DNA from: Aspidiotus rigidus | Lineage: Eukaryota > Arthropoda > Insecta > Hemiptera > Diaspididae | Length of the DNA: 64,000 bases | Direction of reading: 5' to 3' | Assembly (NCBI GenBank): GCA_035079385.1 | Contig: JAVHKY010000003.1 | Span: forward strand, 13,681,501 to 13,745,500 | Part shown: positions 22,691 to 34,386 of the stretch, in pieces | Numbering within the stretch: the first letter of the stretch is position 1 | Layout of the letters: each line of letters begins with the position of its first letter | Made by a program: the position numbers and the translations under genes | Notes under the pieces: generated by a model | The model's input: only the letters and a program-made list of their open reading frames with translations | Told to the model about the DNA's origin: nothing | Database searches by the model: none

Positions 22691-22928
22691 CACAAGATAA
22701 ATGCAGAGAAGACAATGTGAGTTGACTTTGCACACCGTGCTTGTGGATATGACCCAAAAATTATTAATAATGAAGCTGTCCAGCTGGTTGAAGACACCTC
22801 TGGATAGTCAATTAAAAGGCATACATTTAATCGCACGCCTCAAAAAACGATATTGCCCGCCTATCGATAACACGCCAAGGAAACAAAATTGACACGCCTA
22901 CGAAATGTACTACACGGATAAAAACGAA

Positions 22929-23094
22929 GTGAGTAGTGCACAAATCCTCATATAAGTTGTGCACTCAAGATCCAAAACACTGGAAATCCTATGAAACGGA
23001 CAAATACACAAAGTAAGTAGTGCACACATCTTGATACAAGTTGTGCACACAAAATCAAAACACTCAAAATCCATTGAAGAGGACAAAAACACCA
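22929..23094. repeat. Two-copy tandem repeat, ~83 bp, each unit with paired GTGCAC palindromes
   Basis: Units start at about 22,929 (GTGAGTAGTGCAC) and 23,012 (GTAAGTAGTGCAC). Each holds AGTAGTGCAC, then about 20 bp further on AAGTTGTGCAC, and ends with a CCAAAACACT/CAAAACACTC-like stretch. A related GTGAGTAGTGCACGA word occurs near 28,020. Confidence 0.65.
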
Positions 23095-24161
23095 CAGGAA
23101 AGAAGATAATGGAATGCTTTGGTTATTGACAAGTCAGCACAAACCTCAAGGCAGCATTCCAAGTGGAGTTTTTTTTTTTTTTTTTTACCATCACCATAAT
23201 ATTTTATAAAGACATTACAATATTGATACATTAATGCAATTAACAAATATGAGTTTTCAAATAATTTACAACGGCTAAGCCCAACCGCTTCTTGAATAAA
23301 TCTGAGTTCAAGACTACATGGTACCTGCCTTCATAATAACGAACGCCGAGAAGAGTCGAAATTAACATCCGCCTACCACTTGACATGTGCAGCGTGAAAA
23401 GTTTCCTGAAGATCGAAGGGAAGCTCCAAATGAGCCTGAAGATTAGACTCCATCAAGAACCTTGCTTGCCAAAAAGGGCCTGCAAAAAGGAAGAGTGGAA
23501 TTGGCAAATCACGGGAAGGATCAGAAGTGCGAATATTGTCAAAACGGCGAACTCTTGAATACCAGTCAATAATGAAACGTCCGCGGCTATTGCACTGATC
23601 CATATACTGTAACTACCGCGCATCCCCTTGGCATCATACTTCTGCCGAATCATATTATTTCGACGACGAACCTCAGTATTTTACCAACCAGTAAAGATCT
23701 CACGACAATGCTCGAAATCCAATGCATTAACCAACTGACTCGACTGACTCCTCCGGGGTGGAACAACTGGGAAAACACCTCCATCAACAGTCATATCTCA
23801 CTCATAAGGAGTTTGAGGTTTATTATGGGGAGGCAGTCTCTACTGTCAAGCCCATCCTGGCTGGAGTTCCTCACAATAAATGCAGCAAAATCATCTTGGT
23901 CGTGTGCCAGTCCTGGCGTGCATTTATGGCGTTCGTAATGGTTTCAACGTCGTGTCTGTTTTTTTCTATGGCGGGAGGGGAACTGGCGGTCAATATAATT
24001 TTATGAGGCGTGCACTTATATATTTCCCCAATTAAACCACAGAACTCACATTCAAAAAAAGAGTTTCGAGATGCACTAGATGACTCGCACCAAGAGTCAT
24101 CTGTCGCTCACAAACAAAAATTCGGCCAATCTAGACGCATGTATCCCCAGTAAGAGGTACA
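23095..24161. other. Unassigned segment, probably transposon-derived
   Basis: Contains a poly-T run near 23,168-23,186 and several medium open frames on both strands (for example 23,373-23,653 minus and 23,708-24,006 plus) in sequence of higher GC than its surroundings. I do not recognise a protein family. Its position inside the repeat-bracketed nest suggests mobile-element origin. Confidence 0.35.
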
Positions 24162-24291
24162 GTATTCCCAATTAGTAGGGGTCAAGAGATAGGTAAAGTA
24201 TGGCCTTAAATGCATTACGAGTTTTCAACTTTTGGATAAAGTTTACTGGTTACGATGGAATTGTTATTGTAACTCAGGAATTGTAATTTTC
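24162..24291 (+). repeat. Direct repeat flanking the nested transposon, right copy
   Basis: Counterpart of 18,513-18,640: GTATTCCCAATTAG, GCCTTAAATGCAT and AACTCAGGAATT occur in the same order. Confidence 0.55.
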
Positions 24292-24295
24292 AGAA

Positions 24296-24421
24296 GATAG
24301 AATAGCTTTGCAAAAAATTAGATCATTAAGCTTATGTCTCTCGCCAACTTTGATTTTTGATAGAATAGTTTTGCAAAAGTAATATCATTAAGCCTATGTC
24401 TCCCGTCAACTTTGATTTTAA
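24296..24421. repeat. Two-copy tandem repeat, 63-bp period
   Basis: GATAGAATAGCTTTGCAAAA at 24,296 recurs as GATAGAATAGTTTTGCAAAA at 24,359. Both units continue through ATCATTAAGC, TATGTCTC and CAACTTTGATTTT with few differences. It is adjacent to the right direct repeat. Confidence 0.75.
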
Positions 24422-27400
24422 TTCTTAAGTTGGGAATTACGAACGTTACTATGAAATTTATTATTGCAGAAAGCAATCTTTATCGTTCTGCCGAGCTTGT
24501 AATGGCTGATAGGGTAAAACATACTTCGAACTAATCAACGATCTACCCTAAAAATATATTGTCAGACTCACGAAATAATCTTCTTTTTACCAATTACTTC
24601 GTTATTGATTGGAATACTTTAAAAAGAACTTTCGAACAAGTTTTTTTTTTCCTCTCATAATCACAATTTTCTGCCACAGAAACGTAAGTTTTCACCTGAC
24701 CAATAGCAAAAGAAGCTATAGGACGCGCTTCGGATTTTCTCGTTAATACGCTCGAGTAACAGCGTCTAAAGAGATTTTTAATTCGACTTTAATAAAACTT
24801 ACCGGAATAGAGAGCGGCTGTCGGCGATTTAACACTCGTACGTGTCCGCAAGTAGAATTTTCTTAATAGTACAAACAAGTTGTTTTCGAAACAAGAAACA
24901 CCGCTGACTTTGGGATTACCTGCGAAACTTTATCGATAAAACGCGAACGTGAACCAACGAGGTAAGATGCTTCACTTACTCTGTGCACAGCCACCATATA
25001 TAGTAAATGAAGCACAAGTTATTTAATCTTACCCTCGTGGAAAGCATTGTACTGCAAACGGTCAACAAAAGAAATGAGAAGAAGTCGAAAGAGAAAAAGA
25101 ATATTTTCCACTGTGTAAAGATTAAAAAGGAATCTGACAGCCTAAAAGAGCAACCTGATAAACTTTAGTTGCCAAGTTTTTCAATAAAATAAGATGGAAT
25201 GAGTATTTTTTGGCTTCATATAATCTGCCATATAGTCTCCTTCCAGTGCTCGTCCTACTTTCCATTTTTTTTATTTTTCTCATTTTCACAACCTCCTATT
25301 TTTTCTCCTTCTCGGCTTTGGAAAAGTTTCGGCGGGTAAAATTTCACGAAAGTCTTTGAAGACGCGGCATCCCCATCCCGCGATAAAAAGTATAGGATAA
25401 AAGAATGAAATTACAACCTAACGCGCTGAAATCTAGAACACGGAGGTGAAGTCCTTTATTTCATAATTACGCGATAATTAATTCAACTTCTTCCCAAAGA
25501 TGATTCGAAAAAGAAGAAGAAAAATAGAATTATGATGATGAAGATATTAAACATCAAACATCAAAGAAATGTTATTGGCATTCAAAATAAGGGACTGATG
25601 AACGCCACTTTTGAAAGATGAAATCCAAACTTGGGGGAACAAATCGAATTATCTGCGACGAAGATGCTTAAATTAAGAACAGAACACGTTGATTTTTTGT
25701 CCGCTGTCGTTTTTGTCGTCGTTTCAAAAATTGCTATGTAATGAGAAGGAAAGCGGAGCAGATAGCGAAAAATAGCATACTTTCGACGCGGATACGGAGG
25801 AGGGAGCGGGCGTCAAAAAGAGGAAGCGACAATGACGAGCTATTATCGTCACGCTCGCGCAAAAGGTAACATTAACGTTGAAAATAAGTTGGAATGAACG
25901 AATAGTGTATACGTACTCTCATCAATCACGAGCTAGTTCCAACTATTCATTCACTATCTCCTTGATTCCGCTCCGATCTGTTTTGATCGTTCGCTAGAAG
26001 ACAGAGTAGGTCGGAGAAGAGGAATAAGAAATGAAAAGAAGGGAGAGAAAAAAAGTCGGTATCTACATGCAAATCGAACGCGTTGAAAGTATTGAATGAT
26101 GAAGGGTCTTTTTAAGGCTGCTGTTAGTAGTAAAAGCTAGTGAGTGAGTCGATCTCGGAATTTGTATTTCACTTTCCGGGCAATCTCTGTGCACTCGGAG
26201 TTTACGAGTATCGCTTTCATGTCGTACGGTTGACCACCTCGCAATCGTATAAACTGTACAAATTATATACAGACTGAGTGAACGTCAAACATAAGAATTT
26301 TTAGCCCAGATCAATCGTGGGTCTGAATTCGGAATTCGCAAACCTATGACTCGGTCTCCCTTCTGCGGTTTATGCTTAAGGCAAATAGCTATCGACGCAA
26401 GCCAATTTGAACTACCACTTTATGAATTAAAGATCGTGTACCCCGTGCTTTCAGAAACTCTCATCGTTCAACCTTTACTAAAACAAATTTTCGCCCCTGT
26501 CATAAGCTGACCGTTTTTTCTCAGCTTTAGAGATTTCTATTCTTTTTCTAGAGCGCGTAAATCTTTAAAGGAAAAATCCGACGTCAAAAGCAGTAAAAAC
26601 TAGTCCCGTGTCGCGAGCACAGGTGACATTTTCCGATTGTTCGAATTCGTGCCACGACGAATAATACAACGGCAAAACGCTTTAAATCACGAAACGCTTC
26701 CACATTCACAAGTTCAGCTCGATTAATTTAATTTGTAGCGACGGGCGGTCTCTCGTCGTCCTTTGGTAAAAGTTAGTTACCGAACTACACGCGATCGTGT
26801 ACATCTCTGTTGGACATTTTGCAGCATTTTTCCGCGTTTCCCGCGCGCTAAAAATGTCTCGACCCAATAAAATTTGCTATTCGTTTTACAAATAAACGTA
26901 CTTAGAATATGATGTCGTGTAGGGTCACGACGGCGCGTTTTTATAGCACGAGAATTATGATAGAAAGTTTGTTCTGGCGAAGGAAAAAAACTTGCGAGTC
27001 GAAAAGAAGAAAGATAAGTAACAACATCTTTCAAAAACAAAATTTTCTACCGCAAACGAGTATATATACGAGTATAATCACTGCGGTCGGAAAAGTCGAA
27101 GTTCTTCAAATAACGTATACCTATATACGTACCGTGAAATGACGAATAGTGTTTAAGAAAAACGCGATTTTGTGATTTTGCGGATGAAGAATTAGGATGT
27201 ATCATCTTGGCGGAGAAACTCCGACCTGTCGGAAATGTTCACATTGACAAGAAGTTTATTACGTGTCCGAAGGCGACAGTAGGGCCATGCCTTTTGCTAC
27301 ACTCATTTCTTGCGAAGTTTATTCCCAAGAGAGCTCCACAATTTGAAGATTTTTTCCTGTTCGCTAGGTACACACGCCTATTTACGGGTGGTGCACACTG

Positions 27401-28429
27401 CATAATATTGTGTAAGAACTATCGAAACGTAAATTGAATTAGGTCGGCCACACAAATACAGACAGACTGTAAGAAAATATACGATTCACTCGGAGTGAGA
27501 CAGTTTTTCGATCAGATTAGGTAGATATCGAGTGATTTATTTGTCTGTAGGTAGAAATGTTACCACGTATGCTCTAATCTTTTGGCGTGAATCATAATTT
27601 GAATGAATATTTTTCTTGAATTTCTTTCTTTGATGAGAGTCAACGTGAAACAGTTCATAAACAAATGAATGGAACATGTTGGCGAAGTTGTTTTACGATG
27701 ATTGTATTCGATCTTTGCTTCTTTAATTAGTTTTATGGTTGTAGATACGTTCGTAAGGTTTTCCAACCGTTAGAATTTATGAGAACCAAAAAAAAAAAAA
27801 AAAAAAAAAAAAGAAAAAAGCAGCTATTAAAATAAGGGAAAAGTTGAAGAGTCCCTCCAAATAAAGAAGAATCGTGTTTGTTTTCTTTTCTTGCTTTTCA
27901 ATTTGAGCTGACAGATTTATTAGAAGAAGAAACAGTGTATTCCGAAATTATATTGTAATTTTTATATCATCTTGATCAGTTTGAGAATCTGAGATATCAA
28001 CCGCATAAAGGAAAAAACGTGAGTAGTGCACGACTTTTCTTCTGACACATTGAAAATTGGTCAAGAGAATCTACCCCATCCTGTATCTGAAGTGACAATA
28101 ATTTATCGATGAAGGCACATTACCGTGACCGCGATAACATAGTAACAGTTCGTAATCTACAGAATCGGAATGATGAATTATCGTCAATTAAGTTCATCCG
28201 CTGCTCAACAAAATTGCAGGTGCACATCTTCAGATATCAGACTATAACTTGCGTAAGTCTCGAAAAAATCCATCCAGTAGTTTCGGGGGAGATCCACGTG
28301 GACATTAAAAAAAATCTTATAAGCCTAAAATATACGGGCTTAGATACATATATGACCGAAGGAAACCTAAAATTTTATCAAGATAAAAGTGATCTAGGAC
28401 TTCCAAAACGTTGAAAAAGTTCACTGTTT
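24422..28429. other. Unique-looking non-coding region, no gene seen
   Basis: Sequence between 24.7 and 27.1 kb is less AT-rich and largely free of the repeats seen elsewhere. It could contain promoter or 5' UTR sequence, but I find no supported exon. A poly-A of about 26 lies at 27,787-27,815. The open frame 28,109-28,414 contains no domain I recognise and ends next to a repeat cluster. Confidence 0.45.
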
Positions 28430-28860
28430 TCTCTCCCTGTCAACCTTGCAATACCCGGTTGACGGAAAATGACAGAATGCCACCAATCTGCAATAATTCT
28501 GTCGGAATGTGGGACCTATTCTACCATCTGTCAGAATGTGAGGATTCTGTTAGTTCTGTTGCAATTCTGTTAAAATTGTGTCACTTCAAGTATCATTTTG
28601 TAAGAATACTGTTATTATGTGTGTAAAATACTGTGAGAATTCTGCTGTTGAGATTAAGACAGAAATGTGATAGAATGCTGCCAATCTGTAATATTCCTGT
28701 CAAAATATCTCTCAAATTGTGTTAGAATATTGTGAGAATTTCGTCATCAAGGCAGAAAGCTAAAAGAATGCTGCCAATCTGCAATATTCCTGTCAAAATA
28801 TCTCTCAATTTGCGTTAGAATATTGTGAGAATTTTGTCTACAAAATTGTGACAGAGGAGC
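28430..28860. repeat. Cluster of degenerate TGACAGAAT/ATTCTGTCA words, left
   Basis: Short words such as TGACAGAATG, ATTCTGTCGG, GTTAGAATATTGTGAGAA and AATATTCCTGTCAAAATAT recur in both orientations. One unit, TGCCAATCTG to TTGTGAGAATTT, is tandemly duplicated (about 28,678-28,745 and 28,764-28,835). Confidence 0.6.
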
Positions 28861-30929
28861 TACAAGAATATTTAGCCTATTAAGTTTCTTACCTAAAAAT
28901 GAGTAGAGTTCAATATTAATCGAGCTAGCCTAGAACCTGCTCATCATTTCCCCTTTTGGCTTCTGGTTTGCAGCCTGAAATTTTTTTTTGTGTTCCTTTC
29001 TCTTAGCTCAGCTGTAAGGTAAACTTACTTTAATGTCATCTTAAGTGTAAGTTAACTCTTTTTCTCGAAAGCGTTTAGAGTCTCTTCTAAAAATGTTATG
29101 ATCACATTCAACAGAGGTTAAACTTCCTGATTCCAATTCTTTATCATTTTCAAGTTTCACAGAAAATTCAAGACGCTCATTCTCGCTTACGGCCAACTTT
29201 CTTGCGGTCCTCTGAACCCCATAATGAACTTTGTTTAGTTGAAAATTCCTGATTTCTATCTTCAATTTGTTCCTCATGCCACGCGCCATAAAGAATTAAA
29301 TAGTCATAGAATGACAAAGAATTTAGCACACCCTAACTCCCTTCTTCCTTTTCCCAGGGCCGTCCACTTCACCTCATGCCAATTTTGCCAAGCTGAGGAG
29401 TTATATGTCTCCCATTTCTTCACTTTTCTGTACCTCCTGAACCTCAAGAAACCATTCTCTGTCCCCTCTCATTAAGTCTCCTTTTTTTCTCTTCAAAAAC
29501 CAGAATCCATTCCTAACGCTCTTGCCTTCCTCCAGTCCTTATACTGTCACAAATTCATTCAACCCCAATATTTTTTCCCAAAGTAAAAGCTAACGACCCC
29601 CTGTCTATAGTAAAATAGCTCGTTGAAAAAAAAAAAACAGAAGGAAAGAAAGAAAGAAAAAGAAAGAAAAAACGAAAAGAAGAAAACTTCAGGAATAATT
29701 ATTGAGAATCAAAATTGTTTTCACTTTTTCATTCAAAATTGATTAATTCTTCTCATGCCCTAGTTTAAAATATGTACATGCATTTTGGGCCTTCAAGAAA
29801 AACTTGAAGAACTTTTCTGGACATTTTTTCATCCATCAACTCATTTTTAAATAATTATTGGTTGCCTTATACTTCAAAATTTATTAAAGTTTGAATTCCC
29901 CAAATTCATAAGAGTTTGATTATCTAGTTTGAGAGCTATGTTTATTATTATAATTAGAGTAAGGGTTTCTCGGAAGTATTGTCAAAACCTTTCTCTAAGG
30001 GTAGGAAGCTTGGAAATCAGATAGAAATTCAGTCTTTCTTTTCAAAAAGTTCTACAGATTCTTCGGGTCTTAGAATTTTTTTCGAGTTGCCTCCCATGTA
30101 CAGAGCCAATTCAAACTTATATCAAACATTACAGATGGAAGTATACTTCGTATTTACGCGGAAAATTTGACAAACCCTGTAAAAAAAATTTATTTTGCCG
30201 AAATTGGGGCTTGAAGCAGAATGAGGCCGAAAATGACCAGTTTGTTATAATATCTCGTCCAAAATTATAAAATCTTGAACAAACTTTGCTGAATTTTGCT
30301 GAAAATAAGCAAAATTCAGCAATTTTGGTAAAAATAGAATAATATTTTTTTATAAGTATTTTTAGTCCAAAATTGAAAAATTAAAAATTTTGATTAAAAA
30401 ATTTGCTATGGTTTTTTATTGATGAGTTTGATCCCCAAAATTTGTTTATTATGGTGAAAAATCACGTAATTTTAATAGAAATTGAATAATTCTAGTTGTG
30501 AGTTTGTAAAAGCACTAAGTTAAAAACTCGAATTTTTCATTTTTTTTTTTCAATGCCAAATAATTCCAAAAACGTAACATTATATTGCTAAAACCCCTCA
30601 TTTCTAGCGTTGAAAATACGGGCTCTGATTAAAATTTTATTGAAAAATTGTAAATTGTGTTAGGTATACAAGTTTGTACAATTTTTCAATAATATTATTG
30701 AAAAACAAAAAAATTATTATCACTAAATCCGTAGTTTTATTCTGAAAAATCATTCAAATTTATTTTTAAATAATTATGGTTTGGTCATCAATTTGAAACG
30801 AAAAAATTATAATCTATATTTTTATAAAATTATTTGAATTCAATCTACACCAAAATTGCCTACAATCAATGTTCGGCAAGTTGATGTCCTCCTCTAATCC
30901 ACGGAATCAGGTAAATAATTTCATTATGT
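28861..30929. other. AT-rich segment between the two TGACAGAAT clusters
   Basis: Very AT-rich, with A-rich purine tracts near 29,625-29,690 and many CAAAATT-like words around 30,200-30,850. No gene is supportable. Its position between the two clusters suggests it may be the interior of one decayed element. Confidence 0.4.
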
Positions 30930-31275
30930 TTCTGTCATAATTGTGTTGTAATCCTGTAACATTCATGTTGTGAATCGGTCATTATCTTGTAGAAATTGTG
31001 TCACAACTTCAACAGATTTCTGATACAAAGTGAAAACGACATTACATTTTTTTTTTTTTTTTTTCTTACATTTCTGTTTTTATCTGACGTTTGTATTCTG
31101 TGACCATTCTGCTTTAATTCTGACACAATGATGACAGCAAAATATTTTGAGAATGACAACAGACTAATGGCAGTACTTTTAAATTCTGCCAGAATTCTAC
31201 CACAACTCTGTCATAATGATGTTGTCTGTCTGACATGATTCTGTTACAATTCTGTCATTTTTGAAAGTGACATGA
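30930..31275. repeat. Cluster of degenerate TGACAGAAT/ATTCTGTCA words, right
   Basis: Words such as TTTCTGTCATAATTGTG, ATTCTGCCAGAATTCT, CTGTCATAATGATG and ATTCTGTCATTTTTG. The outer edge (AATTCTGTCATTTTT, 31,249-31,263) is an inverted counterpart of AAAATGACAGAAT near the start of the left cluster. An A/T-rich homopolymer (T about 16) sits near 31,049. Confidence 0.6.
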
Positions 31276-33779
31276 TCTGGACTGAGTAGCTCAATTCTTC
31301 ATCACCTTCAAGTGGAATTTCATTAAATTTTGAACACTTATATATATTATGATTCTTGAGAACAATGTTTGCGTATTATAGTTTTGATAATTCCAATTCC
31401 AAAACTATAATTAAAACTCCTGTACAATCTATTGCCCATAGAACAACAGAGATCTGCAGGGATGCAACATTCTTGAACCTTTCTGAATGCACTCGTATAA
31501 AAAATTATTTTTAGAGCTTGAATGGAAGCGTGAAACATAGCAGCCCTGGATTTGCCTGCTGAATTTGGTTGATTATCAGAATACGTGAGTCGGAAGTTTG
31601 AAACATGGCAACCCTGTTATTTGCTTGGTTACAAAGAACAGGTGGAAGACGTGGAGAAACAATGTGAAAGAGACGGATATTTTCAAGAGTCGGACACGAG
31701 AGAAGGTGACAAACAGATACATATATCATTATATTAGCAGTATTGACAAGGGGGGGGGGGGAGGAAGAGAGAATAGACCTAAAAAACAGAATGTATGGCT
31801 ATACAGTATACTAAATTATACTAGGCCTAACATAAGCCAAACAAACAGCAGTATAAAAGCCCACTTTATAGATTACAAGAATGAGGAGAGGTGGATTGAA
31901 CTCGCAGATTTCAGAATGTGATGTGTCATAATTGAAGGATGCCTTGGGGTTGCAGTTTGTATTGCCTCAGCTGCAGTCTCTCGGAGCAAGCTCCTAAAGA
32001 TCGAGCCTACCGCTTTGAAACGCACTCTACGAGATTTTAGAAAATAAGAAGAGTCAGGAGATCTGTTTTAAAGAAAGGTTATTTCCTCCCCCTGCCGTCC
32101 ATAGCAATCTAGCAATCTCAATAGCTTACTAATTCCTAGTTCATCAAGTCATCATAATTGATATTATTTTCTACGATTTTGATTGCCTAACTCAAGAAAA
32201 AAAGAAACTCTGCTAGTTCGCGTTAGGGACTTGGAGTTCCGTAGCATAAGCTGGGTGATGAAACCAAAGAGGACTTCAAAGAATTTTGAACTGAGAAATG
32301 TATAAAAACTCGAGGAAATTACACGAATTTCGGTTCTCAAAATGATACGTTGAATTTGAATGGGCTGTGTGGGGGGTAATGGAGAAAATTCTCAACTTTC
32401 AATGCAATTTTTTCTTCGAGTCTTCAAAATTCTGTCCCAGAAAAATCTATGTAAACCTGACACTTCTCAGCGAATGTAAAAAATATATACACAATCGCGC
32501 CTGCAAACTGTTTGATTTCTCTGTTTTCTCATAAGATATCAAGTTCAACTTTTTCTTCAAGAGATTTTTCGGAATGGCGAGTCCCTAACTAAGAAAAATC
32601 GCAATTTCTCACCAAAAGCCATCAATACAGACCTCACGAATTAAAAATAGAAAACTTTATACTAACTCGATGCGGGGAACATTGAGCTACCTAATTCGTG
32701 GAAAACGAATAGACGGTGATCGTTTAGATAAATTTACTCATGACTGCGTGCACACAATCTGGATATATACATTGTGGAATGAAACAGGTATAATAAAATT
32801 TACAATCACTGTTCCAGCATAATACGTAATATTATGTAAGTGTAATATGCTTTTTGTCCCATTTAATCGACTCTTCACGCCTAGGACACACTAATCCGCA
32901 GGTTACCATGTTGCTGTCGTTCCTACCGTTATCATCTCCGCTGTATTTGTCTTTTTCATTAATGCCATCGTCGAAATGAATTTAGCGATTAATTTCCCCG
33001 GGGAAAGAACAACGTGGTAACTAATACGGTATTATTGATGAAGCTGACACATGCAGAAGACTGTTATAGTATAGCTTTTTGCTTGATTTGCTTATTATTT
33101 AGATATACTGCACAGTGCTGTGCAACTTTAGCTCACGGTTTGCAACTATCGTGTTTGAGCGTAGAAGAGGATCGATGAAAGAATACCTTCGAGACACGTA
33201 AATATTTAACAATGATTGAGTAAAGGAGATCTTGTTAGAAAATCTCAAACATTACTTAAAAGAATGTGCTATGAAACGGAAACTGATACTCGTAAAAGTT
33301 TTCGAAAGAATTCACCAGAGTGGTGAGGACAAGAAATTCTTTTAAAAATTGAGTATGCAAAAGAGAGTAGTGCCCGCTTTTCGAAAAGAAAGAAAAAAAA
33401 ATCACAATGATGTTGCTGGAATTATAGGAAAATGAACTACACGAGAGGTAAAAGAAGAAGTAACTCAAGAGTGCAATGCGATTTTAACTTTTTTTGCTCT
33501 TCTTCTCGTGCTCGTATGAATTTCAACAACTCGTAATGATGAAAAGTAGTTTCGCGTTCGCTCTCTCTTCTCAACATCTGAAGAGAACATTAATAATTTT
33601 ATATATTACAGACTTCAGGAACACGACAATGATAATAAGAGTCGTGAATTCAATTCTCGTAGATGTTCCTCATTTTTTTCTTGAATTTTGCTCACATTCT
33701 TCCGCAAGTCCTTAAATGGTCACTCATAATATTATCTCCTTACTTCATGAGACACACTCAAAATTAGAAGTTATATGAA
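31276..33779. other. Non-coding region, no gene seen
   Basis: Includes a short tandem echo (GTGAAACATAGCAGCCCTG near 31,530 and TTTGAAACATGGCAACCCTG near 31,600, each followed by a TTTGC-GGTT stretch), a G12 run at 31,750, and CTAGTATA-type words near 31,805. Nothing protein-coding is recognisable. Confidence 0.5.
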
Positions 33780-34188
33780 ATTAGTATAAACGAGTATAAG
33801 TTCGCAGCTACTGGGGTCTTGTGATTAGGTAAATTGGGGTGATTAGGGAACCAACCTATTTTATGGCAGATTTTTCAGTTTCAATAGTAGATATTAATGG
33901 TTCATTGCAATTTCTTAAGATTGGTCATTGAAGGAAATCAGAATTTTTTCAAGTACTACCATCGTGGATCTAGCTGTAAACTCGTAAAATTTTCCGAATT
34001 GTAGAATACATAGTCGTATTTCATCTGGATTCTAACCTGAGATCAAAATCAATAATCATTAATTATGAATTTGGCAGTTTTTTTGAAAAATTACATCGTA
34101 AAATGTTGTTTTTGTTTTCTCTTCCGCTTCTTCCTCATAAACCGTAATAACCATTAGAAATGAAACGGCCACATAATTTGCACAAATT

Positions 34189-34194
34189 TTTATT
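34189..34194 (-). terminator. Poly(A) signal of oxidase gene 1
   Basis: AATAAA on the minus strand, about 195 bp after the stop codon. The equivalent hexamer is conserved in all four copies. Confidence 0.7.
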
Positions 34195-34386
34195 GACGAG
34201 AATACTTAAACAACTAAACAAAATTCTACATCTACAAAGATTATAAATTGTACAACTCGCATTAGTTTAATAAAACATGATCAATTAAAATTGTTTCAAG
34301 AAAACAATCTAGGATTTGAATTCTTTAAGAGAAATTTATAAACACCGTAATTGTTTGATAAGTACAAAACGAGATATTGTTTTTAC

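Larger units (their letters stand above)
18660..22890 (+). mobile_element. Degraded Jockey-type LINE split by a later Penelope-like insertion
   Basis: Plus-strand non-LTR element. Possible endonuclease-domain remnants lie near 19,030-19,300 (GTELPIAPVYLALPP, weak). The RT is clearer: 19,365-19,440 reads SSHDQVSARILQELSRKEL, then in a shifted frame YVPKLGILVKITVIAKPDEF and PEEPSSFRPTS, and later SHLKNRAFYSHGEANF to about 19,738. The RT resumes at about 22,478 with KPKPITAGVPQGNVLGPLL, and TFADDTAAL follows. The two halves are contiguous in a normal Jockey RT, so the intervening 2.7 kb is an insertion. Outer limits are approximate. Confidence 0.75.

Noticed and set aside
28109..28414. 101-codon plus-strand frame
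   Set aside because: No domain, and it lies in repeat-associated AT-rich DNA; could be transposon debris but not supportable as a gene.
28430..31275. CRISPR-like or satellite array
   Set aside because: Word spacing is irregular, copies are degenerate in both orientations and there are no unique spacers of fixed length.
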